A DNA stretch of 64,000 bases from Phytoactinopolyspora alkaliphila. GTDB lineage: Bacteria; Actinomycetota; Actinomycetes; Jiangellales; Jiangellaceae. The DNA lies in the NCBI RefSeq assembly GCF_010550695.1, contig NZ_JAAGOB010000006.1:1-64000 (forward strand), given 5' to 3'. Positions 35,501 to 43,383 of the stretch are shown one piece after another (position 1 is the stretch's first letter; each line of letters opens with the position of its first letter). Under the pieces are notes generated by a model. That model was not told the DNA's origin. It ran no database searches and worked only from the letters and a program-made list of their open reading frames with translations. The translations under genes were made by a program, and so were the position numbers.

Positions 35501-35604
35501 AACGTGCCGGCACCCAAACCACCACCAGCAGAAGCAAAGCAGAACGCTACGCCCACCCCACCACCTCGGACTACGACCCAAACACGGAACCCGTGCCCTA
35601 CTAA
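32548..35604 (+). CDS. DUF222/13E12-repeat family HNH endonuclease-like protein
   Basis: A 1018-residue member of the multicopy 13E12 family, which combines an N-terminal DUF222 helical domain (about residues 60-300) with a C-terminal HNH nuclease motif (RRCTHPACRARAIHTDQDHA ... DHADGGLTT ... CCRHDHRLKH, about 750-790). Between them is a very long Gly/Asp/Ser/Pro-rich linker (about 330-490), and the C-terminus carries a 10-residue tandem repeat (GHGHTPPGQA). Typical members are 400-600 residues, so this one is enlarged by low-complexity insertions. The frame opens at GTG 32539, but that codon overlaps AGGAGG (32534-32539); GTG 32548 is 8 nt after it. Cellular role unknown; such genes are scattered in actinobacteria and are sometimes called mobile. 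Confidence 0.85.
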   Translation: MFDPEPGSGEHLPEVSPGGGPDAADPAHARGPDAVGAGPLPAETGADTGAGAGGGFVRVPEGLAVMRPGPELAAVLAELPVARVRGGDVVAVMRAAYRQAGYERAVFLAAVLESGLRRVGSKDAVSRVQCPGEFAAEEARAALVWSRRRADTSFGLAWDVHRRLPMLGEAMYAGDLDEDRARAFTQWTSGLTDAQAGQIIAVLLPQAAGLLVGELIDRIKRMAIAIDPDWAERRYRTAVKGRRVQGSRNDDGTANLAGLDLPVDRVAAACDRVDALARACKRAGDRRRIDHVRVDVYLGMLDATFEGMSDEQIIAHVLAHPFTDPTEAPTTSSHNDHPGDDNPGGHGGPGQHDGPGGGPSDHGGLGDGGGSSDDPSDGGPGGPGDGNRPGSPEGDGSAPGDSGSDRPGGAPAGSHGPNDDDDPGEHGEHDGPSDGDSSGEHDGPGGSGSDDGSGNNSPSEHDRLGDGDGPGSGGGPGDGGRESAGVHSQGNDGARERGHDGADGCAVGWSVRELRVELLTLLGLNEHPAEIAGWDFVPASLARRLVPAMVAGEWRWVVCGADGRMLDCGITDRRPTPTLTSTSMASWSDVSHVDREPGSGQRRGREQERGRERQQGGGPQGQRRDRHRDWRRERRRAGIVELQVKIADLDRLVHRLGSHGRWDAVIADIAHQHGLTVPGTNVSAPGTSGSGTGVPGTPASTPGTSVPGTSGSGTGVSGMGGVGEDAERRSAGARLRRAIQIRDRRCTHPACRARAIHTDQDHAIDHADGGLTTAANLSCCCRHDHRLKHDGGWLVDKPHPEITVWTSPLGHTYVNTTTPVIPPLPQPQPLADVLDTTVITSHTHPGQAGHGHTPPGQAGHGHTPPGQAGHGHTPPGQAGHGHTPPGQAGHGHTPPGQAGPGQAGRADTAQRQTEQEQSGPGPGKRGPELDTAEAYAREGEKWHPHTTPLPVSRVKQSARVLACGCHTHCRCHPILPPAPAHRPAQRAGTQTTTSRSKAERYAHPTTSDYDPNTEPVPY
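35101..35250 (+). repeat. 30-bp direct tandem repeat inside the HNH gene
   Basis: Five head-to-tail 30-bp units begin at 35101, 35131, 35161, 35191 and 35221; the last diverges at its end. Units 1 and 2 are identical, and units 3 and 4 differ from them by one base. Each codes for a His/Pro/Gly-rich decapeptide. The near-identity implies recent slippage, so copy number may vary between strains. Confidence 0.9.
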
Positions 35605-35713
35605 TGGTGTCCAAACGGGACGTTTCGGATCCACCGGCGTTCCTCGTCGAGCCCGAGTGGTTAGGATCAAGCTCGGTTGCCGATTCGCCGGGCCGGTGCA
35701 CACGCCAGACCCC

Positions 35714-36178
35714 TCAATCGAGAGGGACGACCGCGGTGGAACGTGCGGTGACAGTGAACGACCCCAAGCCAGCCGTGACGTCTCCGGCCGCCAGTAGTGG
35801 CACAGACGCGGAGAACTCGACCGTCACGCGACCGCTTCCGGGCTCAACCGAGACTCTGACCACCTGGAACCCGTCGAACTGGCCAGCCAGCCCGTTCCGG
35901 CCGACATACTCGGAGACGGCTTGCCGTGCTGCCGCCTCGGACAGGGGCAGGGTCGAAACTCGGGACCCGCCGTACAGATCTGCGTGCGAGACCTGCTGCG
36001 CCGCGACGGTCACGGCACCGTCTGTCCAGGAGACGAGGGAGCGCCGCTGCATGAAGACGTTCGAGGCGTTGGCCACCACGGCGACGGCAAGCGCCACGAT
36101 CACGGCGAATCCGATGACCAGCAGCGTGATCTGTCCCGACTCCCGATCCGGCCGGCGTCGACGTTGAACAGCGCTCAT
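35714..36178 (-). CDS. TadG/TadE-like Flp-pilus assembly protein (last gene of tad operon)
   Basis: A 154-residue membrane protein. A basic N-terminus with DRESGQITLL precedes one transmembrane helix (about residues 18-40), then an external domain with NVFMQRRSLVSWTDGAVTVAAQQ. This matches the Rv3654c-like TadE/G-type proteins that end actinobacterial tad operons. It may act as a minor pilin or assembly factor. ATG 36178 overlaps the upstream TadE stop by 4 bp (ATGA). The frame runs on to 36343, but that part overlaps the neighbour. Confidence 0.8.
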   Translation of the reverse strand: MSAVQRRRRPDRESGQITLLVIGFAVIVALAVAVVANASNVFMQRRSLVSWTDGAVTVAAQQVSHADLYGGSRVSTLPLSEAAARQAVSEYVGRNGLAGQFDGFQVVRVSVEPGSGRVTVEFSASVPLLAAGDVTAGLGSFTVTARSTAVVPLD

Positions 36179-36597
36179 CCCAGCTCCCGGTAGTGGTCGA
36201 CGACGGCGACGTGCGTGGCGTGTACGGGGATCCGGGCGTTGGCGGTGCCGACCAGAACGTCCGGAACGAGCGGCAGATCGACGTTCCCACTCACCGTGAT
36301 GGTGATCTCGGCCCCGGCTTGGTAGCAGGGATAGGCGGAACACGACAAGGTGATAGCGACCGAGCCGGGGTCGACCCCTTGATCCATCAGTGCAACGCCC
36401 GCGGCCGCGCGTGCCGCCGACTCGTCGCCGGTGGCGACGTACATACGGCCGGCCTCCCGGGCCGCCTGCGTGACGCCGTAGGCGGAACGCTGGACGTCGA
36501 GCACCGTCAGGAGCACGTACACCATCGGCACAAGCAGCAGGAGGCCGAGGAAATGGAACTCAACGATGGCGCTGCCGCGCTCGTGGCGCCGGCTCAC
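36175..36597 (-). CDS. TadE-family pseudopilin
   Basis: A 140-residue protein with the TadE start ERGSAIVEFHFLGLLLLVP (processing site and hydrophobic helix in the first 35 residues) and a 100-residue external domain with a Cys pair (SCSAYPC). TadE proteins are pseudopilins or assembly factors of Tad (type IVc) pili. GTG 36597 overlaps the preceding stop (GTGA). It is the middle of three consecutive membrane genes at the distal end of the tad operon. Confidence 0.85.
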   Translation of the reverse strand: MSRRHERGSAIVEFHFLGLLLLVPMVYVLLTVLDVQRSAYGVTQAAREAGRMYVATGDESAARAAAGVALMDQGVDPGSVAITLSCSAYPCYQAGAEITITVSGNVDLPLVPDVLVGTANARIPVHATHVAVVDHYRELG

Positions 36598-37013
36598 AGT
36601 CCAGGTTCCGCGACCGCGTGCCCAGATACGGTCAACCCCCGCGCCGGACCCAGGAGGCCGACGACCGGCAGGGTGGTGGTCACCGTGACCTCGACCGTGG
36701 CCGCACCGCCGATATTCACCATCCGCGTGCTGACGTCACCGGCGAACCGCAGGGAGAGCGCCTCTGCGATCAGGGACCTGGTGCGCGCCCTGCCGTCGTC
36801 CAGGCTGCGGTTGGCATTGGCGGCATGCCGGGCACCCTCGGCTGCGCTGGCGACCAGAGTGTTGCGCACGTGGATGACGAAGCCGATCTGTAGCACCGCC
36901 AGGAACAGTGTGACCAGGAGCACCGAGACCAAGGTGAACTCGACGACGGCCACGCCGCGTTCGGGCGAGCGTGGCCGGACGCACTCGGCCGTGCGGACAC
37001 GGCGGAGGGTCAC
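36594..37013 (-). CDS. TadE-family pseudopilin
   Basis: A 139-residue protein with ERGVAVVEFTLVSVLLVTL near residue 20, followed by a hydrophobic helix and an external domain (VRNTLVASAAEGARHAA), typical of TadE. The start is taken as GTG 37013, which overlaps the stop of the Flp-like gene (GTGA); the open frame to 37076 lies inside that gene. Confidence 0.85.
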   Translation of the reverse strand: MTLRRVRTAECVRPRSPERGVAVVEFTLVSVLLVTLFLAVLQIGFVIHVRNTLVASAAEGARHAANANRSLDDGRARTRSLIAEALSLRFAGDVSTRMVNIGGAATVEVTVTTTLPVVGLLGPARGLTVSGHAVAEPGL

Positions 37014-37189
37014 GGACTGACCAGGTTCAACGCGCCCTGAAGCATCTGCTGGAGCAGGTCTTGGGCCAGGGGCCACAGAATCGCCACCAAACCGGCAGTC
37101 ATGATCGTCACCATGACCCAGCCGGGTACGTCGCCGCGCTCGCGGCGCAGCCAGGCGGAGGCTCGGCGACGAATGTCTGTCTTGACCAT
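37010..37189 (-). CDS. Putative Flp-type pilin (59 aa)
   Basis: A small gene, easily missed. ATG 37189 has GAAGGGA 8 nt upstream. The product has a basic N-terminus (VKTDIRRRASAWLRR), the segment ERGDVPGWVMVTIMTAGL, which resembles Flp-like major pilins of actinobacteria, and a short C-terminus. Helices like this pack into the pilus core after cleavage by a prepilin peptidase. It lies between tadC and tadE, where the pilin gene often sits, and overlaps the next start by 4 bp. No prepilin peptidase gene is present in the window. Confidence 0.75.
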   Translation of the reverse strand: MVKTDIRRRASAWLRRERGDVPGWVMVTIMTAGLVAILWPLAQDLLQQMLQGALNLVSP

Positions 37190-37215
37190 GGAGAATATCC
37201 CTTCGTGAAGGCCGG

Positions 37216-38163
37216 CTACGGAACTACCGCGCCGATCTGGATCAGGCCTGGATAGAGGGCGAACAGGACGGTGACGGGCAGGGGACCGAAGACGACCGGC
37301 ACCAGCATGGCGATTTCCTTGCGGCCACCGATTTCCATCAACGTTCGTTTGCGCAGGTCGCGTACATCCGCAGCTTGCGCGCGAAGTACGTCGGCCAGCG
37401 GCGTACCACGCTCGACCGCGACCGCGATGCCGTCGACGAAACGCGCCAGGGGTGTCAGGCTCGTCCGATCCGCGGCGCGGTCCAATGCCTGGACAAGGCC
37501 GGCCCCGGCGCGCGCGTCGGCCAGCGCGCGTTGCAGCTCGCGGGAGAGCTCACCGGAGCTGGAGCGCGCGACGCGTTCCAGTGCGCCAACAGCGCCCTCT
37601 CCGGCGGCCACCGACAACGCCAGAAGGTCCGCGATGGTGGGGAACTCGGCCAGCATCCGTCGCTCGCGTTCGCGGACTGCTGCGGTGAGGCGCTGGTCGC
37701 AGGCGACGATGCCGCCCACAGCGGCGGCGGCCGAGAAGAAGACCAGCAGCAGCGGTGAGCCACCGTAACCACGCGCGAGCATGAGCAGGCTGACGGCGAT
37801 CCCGCCGATTCCACCTGTAGCGGCCCACAACAGCTGCCTGGTCCGGAACTCGTGCAGCTCCTCAGCGCGGCCCGCCTGATCGAGCCGCTTGCGAACGGAG
37901 CCTCCGCCGCCGACGACGCGCTCGAGATAGCGGGCTCCCCGTGCCAGGTACGGCCCGGCCAGCCGCTCCAGGGTGGGGAACGGCGTGATGTCGCGCTCGG
38001 CCAGCGCGCGCTCGATCCGGGCATCGGAATGCGTGCCCAGGTAGGGTGCGAGCCGGTCGTCGAGTGTGGGTCGGTTGCGGAACGGCAGACGAGACCACAC
38101 GAGCCAGAGCCCGCAGCCGACGCCTCCGCCGATCAGCGCGCCCGTGGCCAGCCCTGGGCTCAT
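37216..38163 (-). CDS. tadC: Tad pilus inner-membrane platform protein TadC
   Basis: A 315-residue type II secretion F-like membrane protein that, with TadB, forms the platform on which the TadA ATPase drives pilus assembly. It has an N-terminal membrane helix, a cytoplasmic region (RKRLDQAGRAEELHEFRTRQLLW), paired helices around residues 110-160, the GSPF-like EFPTIADLLALSVAAGEG segment near 200, and a C-terminal helix (VFGPLPVTVLFALYPGL). ATG 38163 overlaps the tadB stop. A 26-bp gap precedes the pilin gene. Confidence 0.9.
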   Translation of the reverse strand: MSPGLATGALIGGGVGCGLWLVWSRLPFRNRPTLDDRLAPYLGTHSDARIERALAERDITPFPTLERLAGPYLARGARYLERVVGGGGSVRKRLDQAGRAEELHEFRTRQLLWAATGGIGGIAVSLLMLARGYGGSPLLLVFFSAAAAVGGIVACDQRLTAAVRERERRMLAEFPTIADLLALSVAAGEGAVGALERVARSSSGELSRELQRALADARAGAGLVQALDRAADRTSLTPLARFVDGIAVAVERGTPLADVLRAQAADVRDLRKRTLMEIGGRKEIAMLVPVVFGPLPVTVLFALYPGLIQIGAVVP

Positions 38164-39020
38164 CGCAGTACCCGCTCTTCACGAGGAAGCCGGCCGATGC
38201 GCATCATCAGGCGGTATGCCAGCACGCACACCCCCGCACCGGCCGCGAGGACCAGCCAACCCGACGGCGCGTTGTACGCCTGCACCGAGCTCGAGCGCAG
38301 GGACAGGAGCGCAAGCAGGACCCAGGGCGCCATGACGGCGAGCCGGGCGGCGTTCACCACCCAGGACTGCCGGGTCTCCAGTTCGGATCTGGTGCGGGCG
38401 TCCTCGCGCAAGAAGGTCGAGAGGGTCCGTAGCAGCCGCCCGAGGTCGGTGCCACCCACGTCCCGTGCGATGCGAAGCGACTCGACGATGCGGTCACCGG
38501 TGGGGTCGGCGAGCCGCTGCTTCAGCGCATCCAGGGAGCTGCCGAACGCCCCGCTGGCGCGGTAGTCCTCCCCGAATCGCTGGAAAGGGCGGCGCAGCGG
38601 CTCCGGGCCCCGGCTGCCCAGCTGTGACAGGGCGTCGGGAAGAGCCAGGCCCGCCCGCACGGCGGAGGCCAGGTTGTCGACAGCGTCCGGCCACAGGTCG
38701 CGCAGCTCCCGGCGACGGGCGCGAGCCCGGATCCGCACTAGGGACACGGGCACCTGTGCCCCGAAGAAGGCGAAGACCAGGGCGATGGGCCACGTGCGTG
38801 AGACGGCCAGGAAGACGATGCCAGTGACGGTGCCGAGGCCGAGACTGGACATGAGGACTTGCCGTGCCGACACCGCTTCCAGGCCCGCTTCGGCGATCAG
38901 GTCGTTGAGCCGGTGGATCAGGCCGGGTCCAGGCTGGTGCGCCGGCCGGTGCGGTCGCCGCCAGCCGTGCCATGCCATGAGGACGCCGACTCCGAACGTC
39001 AGACCGAGGATCGCGCCCAT
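38160..39020 (-). CDS. tadB: Tad pilus inner-membrane platform protein TadB
   Basis: A 286-residue type II secretion F-like protein. It has an N-terminal helix (GAILGLTFGVGVLMAW), a cytoplasmic part (RLNDLIAEAGLEAVSARQV), paired helices, the core ELRDLWPDAVDNLASAVRAG followed by ALPDALSQL, and two C-terminal helices. ATG 39020 overlaps the tadA stop (TGATG), so the frame opening further upstream is not used. Partner of TadC. Confidence 0.9.
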   Translation of the reverse strand: MGAILGLTFGVGVLMAWHGWRRPHRPAHQPGPGLIHRLNDLIAEAGLEAVSARQVLMSSLGLGTVTGIVFLAVSRTWPIALVFAFFGAQVPVSLVRIRARARRRELRDLWPDAVDNLASAVRAGLALPDALSQLGSRGPEPLRRPFQRFGEDYRASGAFGSSLDALKQRLADPTGDRIVESLRIARDVGGTDLGRLLRTLSTFLREDARTRSELETRQSWVVNAARLAVMAPWVLLALLSLRSSSVQAYNAPSGWLVLAAGAGVCVLAYRLMMRIGRLPREERVLR

Positions 39021-40258
39021 CAGCTCACACCGTGGAGTTCGCCATCCAGTACGGAAGGGAGGTGGATACCGGCGCGTTCGAATTTCGCCGGGTGTGGTGG
39101 GTATCCGTCCGCCCGCGCCAGCTCGTCGTCGTGGCGGGTGAAGATCGGCTCCAGCTCGATGACGTCGCCTTCGTACCGTCCGGGAACGGCGACGATCTCC
39201 GTGACCCGCCGCCGTCCGTCGTTCCCGATGTCGGCGTGCACAACCACGTCGACGCAGCTCGCCACCGTAGGCACCACGAACCCGCTGCTGATGTTCCCGC
39301 TGGCCAGCAGCGGAAGCAGGCACAGCTTGCGGATTGCCTCTCGCGCGCTGCTGGCGTGCAGCGTGCACATGCCCGGCTTCCCGGAACTCAAGACCAGGAG
39401 CAGGTCGAAGGCCTCCTCCTGACGCACCTCACCGACGACAACGCGGTCCGGCCGCTTACGCAGTGTCTCTTTGACCAGCCGCCGCAGGGTGATCTCGCCG
39501 GTGCCCTCCAGGCTGGGTTGCCTGGTCTGCATGGCCAGGACATCGGGCAGAGGAGGCTTGAGCTCGAAGACCTCTTCACAGGTCAGCACCCGTTGCTGTG
39601 CGGGAACGGCGGCCAGCAGGCAGTTCAAAAGTGTGGTCTTGCCGGCCTGAGTGCCGCCGCTGACGAGGATGTTGAGCCCTGCCACCACGCAAGCATCGAG
39701 GAAGGTCGCCGCCTGCCGGTTCAGCGTACCGAGGGAGACCAGATCGTCGAGGCTGGCGGCGCGGACGACGAACTTGCGGATGTTCACCGCCCAGTATCGG
39801 GCGGTGATGTCGGGAATGACGACGTGCAGACGGCTGCCGTCCGGCAGTAAGGCGTCGACGAAGGGGTTGGAGAGGTCTACCCGGCGACCGGAGCTCTTGA
39901 GCATCCGTTCGACGAGCGCCTCGACCTCCTCCTGGGTGAGGATGGTGGTGGTGAGCTCACTGATGCCACGCCGGGCGACGAAGACCCGGCTCGGCTCGTT
40001 GATCCAGATCTCCTCCACCTCGGGATCGTCGAAATACCGCTGGAGGGGCCCGTAGCCGGCGATGTTGTCGACCAGCGTCCGGGTAATCTCGGCCTGATCT
40101 CCCAGCGCCGGCAGCGAGCGGACCAGCGCCTGCTCCCCGTAGGAGGTGATCACATCGGCGACGATCTTCTGGACGACGTCGCGCTGCGCCACCGGGTCGA
40201 TGCCTTCGCGGCGAATGATGCCCCTGACTTCGGCGTCGATGATGTCGACTGCCGCCAT
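39020..40258 (-). CDS. tadA: Tad pilus assembly ATPase TadA (CpaF family)
   Basis: A 412-residue secretion ATPase that powers Flp pilus extrusion. The N-terminal domain contains YGPLQRYFDDPEVEEIWINE. Walker A is GGTQAGKTT near residue 210. The Asp-box/Walker B region (RPDRVVVGEVRQEEAFDLL) and His box (GMCTLHASSAREAI) follow. ATG 40258 has GAGGGGTGGG just upstream; an in-frame GTG 18 nt before it overlaps that site. It is the first gene of the operon. A TadZ/CpaE partner and outer components are not here, as expected for a Gram-positive locus of minimal type. Confidence 0.92.
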   Translation of the reverse strand: MAAVDIIDAEVRGIIRREGIDPVAQRDVVQKIVADVITSYGEQALVRSLPALGDQAEITRTLVDNIAGYGPLQRYFDDPEVEEIWINEPSRVFVARRGISELTTTILTQEEVEALVERMLKSSGRRVDLSNPFVDALLPDGSRLHVVIPDITARYWAVNIRKFVVRAASLDDLVSLGTLNRQAATFLDACVVAGLNILVSGGTQAGKTTLLNCLLAAVPAQQRVLTCEEVFELKPPLPDVLAMQTRQPSLEGTGEITLRRLVKETLRKRPDRVVVGEVRQEEAFDLLLVLSSGKPGMCTLHASSAREAIRKLCLLPLLASGNISSGFVVPTVASCVDVVVHADIGNDGRRRVTEIVAVPGRYEGDVIELEPIFTRHDDELARADGYPPHPAKFERAGIHLPSVLDGELHGVS

Positions 40259-40367
40259 GACTTGCCCACCCCTCACAAACCTTGCGCCGGCGGATTAGGT
40301 GGATGATCATGCCGGTGCCGGTCACGGTGCGCAAGGGGCCAATTCGGTTATCCACAGGCTGGCGTTG

Positions 40368-41564
40368 TCAGCCCATGGCGTTCGCCACTCGGCCACGAAT
40401 GATGCTCAACCTGCTGTACAGGCGGTCGCCCGGGCATGCGGTGGCGCCGGCGTCGCGGTGACCCGCGATGGCGGGCTGCGGGGTGAGGCTTGAGGGATAG
40501 GAGACGCGTGTCGGATCGACGCCGTGGACCGTGAACTTCCACGCGATCACCCGGGCGATGGCCGTGAGAGCGGCATCGGACGGATTGGTGCTGCCGTAGC
40601 TGCCGAGCAGGCTCGTCCCGAAGGCATAGCTGTTGTAGCCGGAGGTGTGCGCGCCGATCACCGCGCGGGTGACGCCGCCGTGCCGGCCCTCCCAGATCCG
40701 GCCGAACCGATCGACGAGGAAGTTGTACCCGATGTCTTTCCAGCCGCGCCCGTTGACGTGATAGGCGTAGATCGAGCGGATGATTCCCGGCACATCGGAC
40801 TGGCTGTAGCCGTTGCTACCGGCCGTGTGATGGACGAACGCACCGCGGACCTGGCCGTAGGTAGCGCTACCGCGGATCGATTCGTCGGCGCCCCAGTTCG
40901 CTCTCGATCGGATCGTGGGGCGAGACGCGGCGGCCGACATGTCGCCGTTGTACGGCGCTGCCACCGCGGCGTCGCCCGGTGAGTGCCCGGCATCGACCAA
41001 CTCGATGCCCAGGTCGTGAGGTATCTCGCCGTCCGGCGTCTCGATCCGGAGCTCGACGGCATCGGAATCGCCGGTGATGACGAAGTCGGTGCCACGGCGG
41101 GCCCGAAGCGCCTCAGGGAAGTCCGGGTCCGGACCGTGCTCGTCGTCGTGCAGAGCCCTCCACGCAGACCATCCGCCGCCTCGGCTACGCGTGCGCAACA
41201 GGAGCGTGGCCTCCGACGGCGCGTCCCCCGACCACGTCAGCGCGGCGCCGGAGAACGAGTCGGTGCGGATCTGCTTGGTCGCGAGGATGCCCACGGCGGT
41301 GGAACGGCGCGCTGCGCTGTCCGCGCCCGCGACCTCCCGCAGGTGGGCTGCTCGGCCCACCGTGCGCAACGTGCCGCGACCGATGGAGACTCGCTCGATT
41401 CGCGGCACGGCCGGACGAGCCTGCGCGTTGGCAGGCAACGCGGAAAGCACGGGCACGGCGGCGGCCAGCCCAGCCGCGAGCGGTGCGCCGAGTGCGAACT
41501 GCAGGACAGACCTCCGGGTGGGGTCGTGGTGTAACGGGCCGGTAGAGGCGCGCTCGGTGGTCAT
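40368..41564 (-). CDS. Exported N-acetylmuramoyl-L-alanine amidase (PGRP/amidase_2)
   Basis: Cleaves the bond between muramic acid and L-Ala of peptidoglycan, outside the cell. The 398-residue protein has a twin-arginine-like signal (TRRSVLQFALGAPLAAG, residues 16-32), an accessory beta domain (about 60-200), then a PGRP domain: RANWGADESIRG, the zinc ligand in FVHHTAG, YHVNGRGWKDIGYNFLVD and the second zinc His in GHRDAGATACPG. ATG 41564 has GGGGGAG 8 nt upstream. It is separated from the upstream catabolic operon by a hairpin (41585-41603) and is probably transcribed alone, for wall turnover. Confidence 0.9.
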   Translation of the reverse strand: MTTERASTGPLHHDPTRRSVLQFALGAPLAAGLAAAVPVLSALPANAQARPAVPRIERVSIGRGTLRTVGRAAHLREVAGADSAARRSTAVGILATKQIRTDSFSGAALTWSGDAPSEATLLLRTRSRGGGWSAWRALHDDEHGPDPDFPEALRARRGTDFVITGDSDAVELRIETPDGEIPHDLGIELVDAGHSPGDAAVAAPYNGDMSAAASRPTIRSRANWGADESIRGSATYGQVRGAFVHHTAGSNGYSQSDVPGIIRSIYAYHVNGRGWKDIGYNFLVDRFGRIWEGRHGGVTRAVIGAHTSGYNSYAFGTSLLGSYGSTNPSDAALTAIARVIAWKFTVHGVDPTRVSYPSSLTPQPAIAGHRDAGATACPGDRLYSRLSIIRGRVANAMG

Positions 41565-41584
41565 AGTTATCTCCCCCGCAACTT

Positions 41585-41603
41585 CCGTGACTCTCTGTCA
41601 CGG
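41585..41603 (-). terminator. Hairpin at the end of the ten-gene catabolic operon
   Basis: A perfect 7-bp inverted repeat (41585-41591 with 41597-41603) with a 5-nt loop, 19 bp beyond the dehydrogenase stop at 41623. There is no T tract in the minus-strand direction, so it may be weak. Confidence 0.45.
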
Positions 41604-41622
41604 TTGGTTTTGAGGTTAGTGG

Positions 41623-42711
41623 TCATGTTTGTGACTCGTCGAGCGATTCGAGGAGATTTCCGGCTGCGGCGTCCCGGCCGCGCGGGGCGATGAAGATCTT
41701 GTCCACAGCACCGATCTTCTGCTCATCCAGCGCCGCGGAGAACTCGTCGAGGCCGAAGAAGGCCGTGGTGAGCCGGTCGAGTCCCAGGCGAGGGAGGAGG
41801 GCGACGGCGCGCTGGTGGGTGTACGGGTTGATGACCGATCCGAGCAGCGTGAGCTCGCGGCTGAACAGCTCGTGCGGGCTGATCACGGCGGTGTCACCTG
41901 GCGCCGCGACGCCGAAGACGAGCACCCGTCCGCCCCGGGCCGCCATCGCCACGGAGGTCTCGAGAACGGCGGCCGAGCCGACGGCGTCGATCACAGCGGG
42001 AAACCCCAACCCGCCCGTCGACGCCAGCGCGGCGTCGGCGCATCCGTCCTGGTGCGGATCGAGAGCGAGATCCGCCCCCATCCGCTGGGCCAGCTCACGC
42101 CGGCTGAGCTGAGGGTCCATCACCACAATGGGCGAGGCTCCGAGCAGCCGGCCGAGCGCGACGAGGATCGCCCCGGCGGGTCCGCAGCCATGGATCAGCA
42201 GCGGCTCGCCGGAGGTGACGCCGAGCCGATCCAGGCCATGTATGCAACACGCGACTGGTTCGCACAGTGCGCCGATCCATGGTGGTGTCTCAGCGGGCAG
42301 GCGGTAGGCGATCCGCGCGGGCGCCACCATGCTCTCGGTCATGCCGCCGTCCAGCCGCACGCCATAGCCGCGCTTGGCCCCGCAGAGGTGCTCCCGACCG
42401 GCGCGGCAGTAAGAACAGGCCGTGCAGTACCGGTGCGGCTCGACGGTGACCAGGTCCCCGACCTGGACTCCAGTGGCGTCGGATCCGAGCTCCACCACCC
42501 GGCCGCATATCTCGTGCCCGAGTACGACGCCGTCCTCGGCGGTGAACTGGCCCGCGACGATGTGCGCATCAGTTCCGCAGACACCCACGGCGAGCGGAGC
42601 GATGCGGACGCTGGCCGGGGCCAGGGCGGGCGGGGGCTCAGAGACGGTCTCGTATCCGCCCGGCGCACGGAACCGCAGTGACGTCACGTGGGCGACGGAC
42701 GGGTCAGCCAT
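41623..42711 (-). CDS. Zinc-dependent alcohol/polyol dehydrogenase (MDR family), operon gene 10
   Basis: A 362-residue NAD(P)-dependent medium-chain dehydrogenase. Catalytic zinc motif CGTDAHI is near residue 48 and GHEICGRVVELG near 70. The structural zinc Cys cluster (CTACSYCRAGREHLC) is near 98-112. The nucleotide-binding loop is GCGPAG near 175. It is closest in type to sorbitol, threonine or idonate dehydrogenases, so a hydroxyl of a sugar or sugar acid is the probable target. ATG 42711 overlaps the GntR gene end by 8 bp. It is the last gene of the operon and likely acts in the same pathway as the aldolases and kinase upstream. Confidence 0.85.
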   Translation of the reverse strand: MADPSVAHVTSLRFRAPGGYETVSEPPPALAPASVRIAPLAVGVCGTDAHIVAGQFTAEDGVVLGHEICGRVVELGSDATGVQVGDLVTVEPHRYCTACSYCRAGREHLCGAKRGYGVRLDGGMTESMVAPARIAYRLPAETPPWIGALCEPVACCIHGLDRLGVTSGEPLLIHGCGPAGAILVALGRLLGASPIVVMDPQLSRRELAQRMGADLALDPHQDGCADAALASTGGLGFPAVIDAVGSAAVLETSVAMAARGGRVLVFGVAAPGDTAVISPHELFSRELTLLGSVINPYTHQRAVALLPRLGLDRLTTAFFGLDEFSAALDEQKIGAVDKIFIAPRGRDAAAGNLLESLDESQT

Positions 42712-43366
42712 CGGAGCGCAGGATCTCGGTGAGCCGGGCGATGTGCCGCCGCGCTGCCGCCTCGCTGGCGTCGGGATCTCCCGCCGCGACGGCCTCGAAG
42801 ATCTCGCGATGGTCATGCAGGGCGCGGTCCATTCCACCACTGACACTGGTGGAGCGCATTGCGATCATGATCTGGCCTTGGATCTGGTCGAGCATCCGGG
42901 CGATAACCGGACTGTTGGCGGACTGCCGGATCTCGCGGTGGAAAGCGGCGTCCACGTCGATGTGCCGGTCGAAGTCGCCGCTCGCCACCACCTCGTCGTG
43001 CTCGGCCAGATTGTCCAGGAGGCGGCGCCGGAGGTCATGCGTGAAGTGTGGAGCCGCCAGCCGTGCCGCCATGCCCTCGAGCGCTTCCCGCGCCTCGTAC
43101 AGGCTGACCAGCTCGGCGCGGCCGATGCTGGAGATCACCGCTCCGCGGTTGAGGGTCTCCTGGGCCAGTCCTTCACGGACCAGCTGGAGCACCGCGTCGC
43201 GTACCGGGCTGCGGCTCACGCCGAGCTCGCGGGCGATGGCCGGCACGGACAGACGCTCGCCCGGTTCGAGTCCGCCGGTGAGGATGCGATGCCGCAGGGT
43301 TCGATAGACCCGCTCGCCGACCCGGACACCTGGCCGAAGGAGAGGCCCACTCGCCACGTCTGTCAC
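42704..43366 (-). CDS. GntR-family transcriptional regulator (FadR/FCD subfamily)
   Basis: A 220-residue regulator. The N-terminal winged helix has GERLSVPAIARELGVSRSPVRDAVLQL and the C-terminal FCD domain has the metal-binding His pattern (DAAFHREI; DRALHDHREIF; ARRHI). FCD regulators usually sense small organic or sugar acids. It lies inside the operon, 17 bp after the DUF2090 aldolase, so it may autoregulate part of the operon or respond to a pathway acid. No clear palindrome was seen in the short gap before it. Confidence 0.88.
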   Translation of the reverse strand: MTDVASGPLLRPGVRVGERVYRTLRHRILTGGLEPGERLSVPAIARELGVSRSPVRDAVLQLVREGLAQETLNRGAVISSIGRAELVSLYEAREALEGMAARLAAPHFTHDLRRRLLDNLAEHDEVVASGDFDRHIDVDAAFHREIRQSANSPVIARMLDQIQGQIMIAMRSTSVSGGMDRALHDHREIFEAVAAGDPDASEAAARRHIARLTEILRSDG

Positions 43367-43383
43367 TTGTCTGCCTCCAGCCT

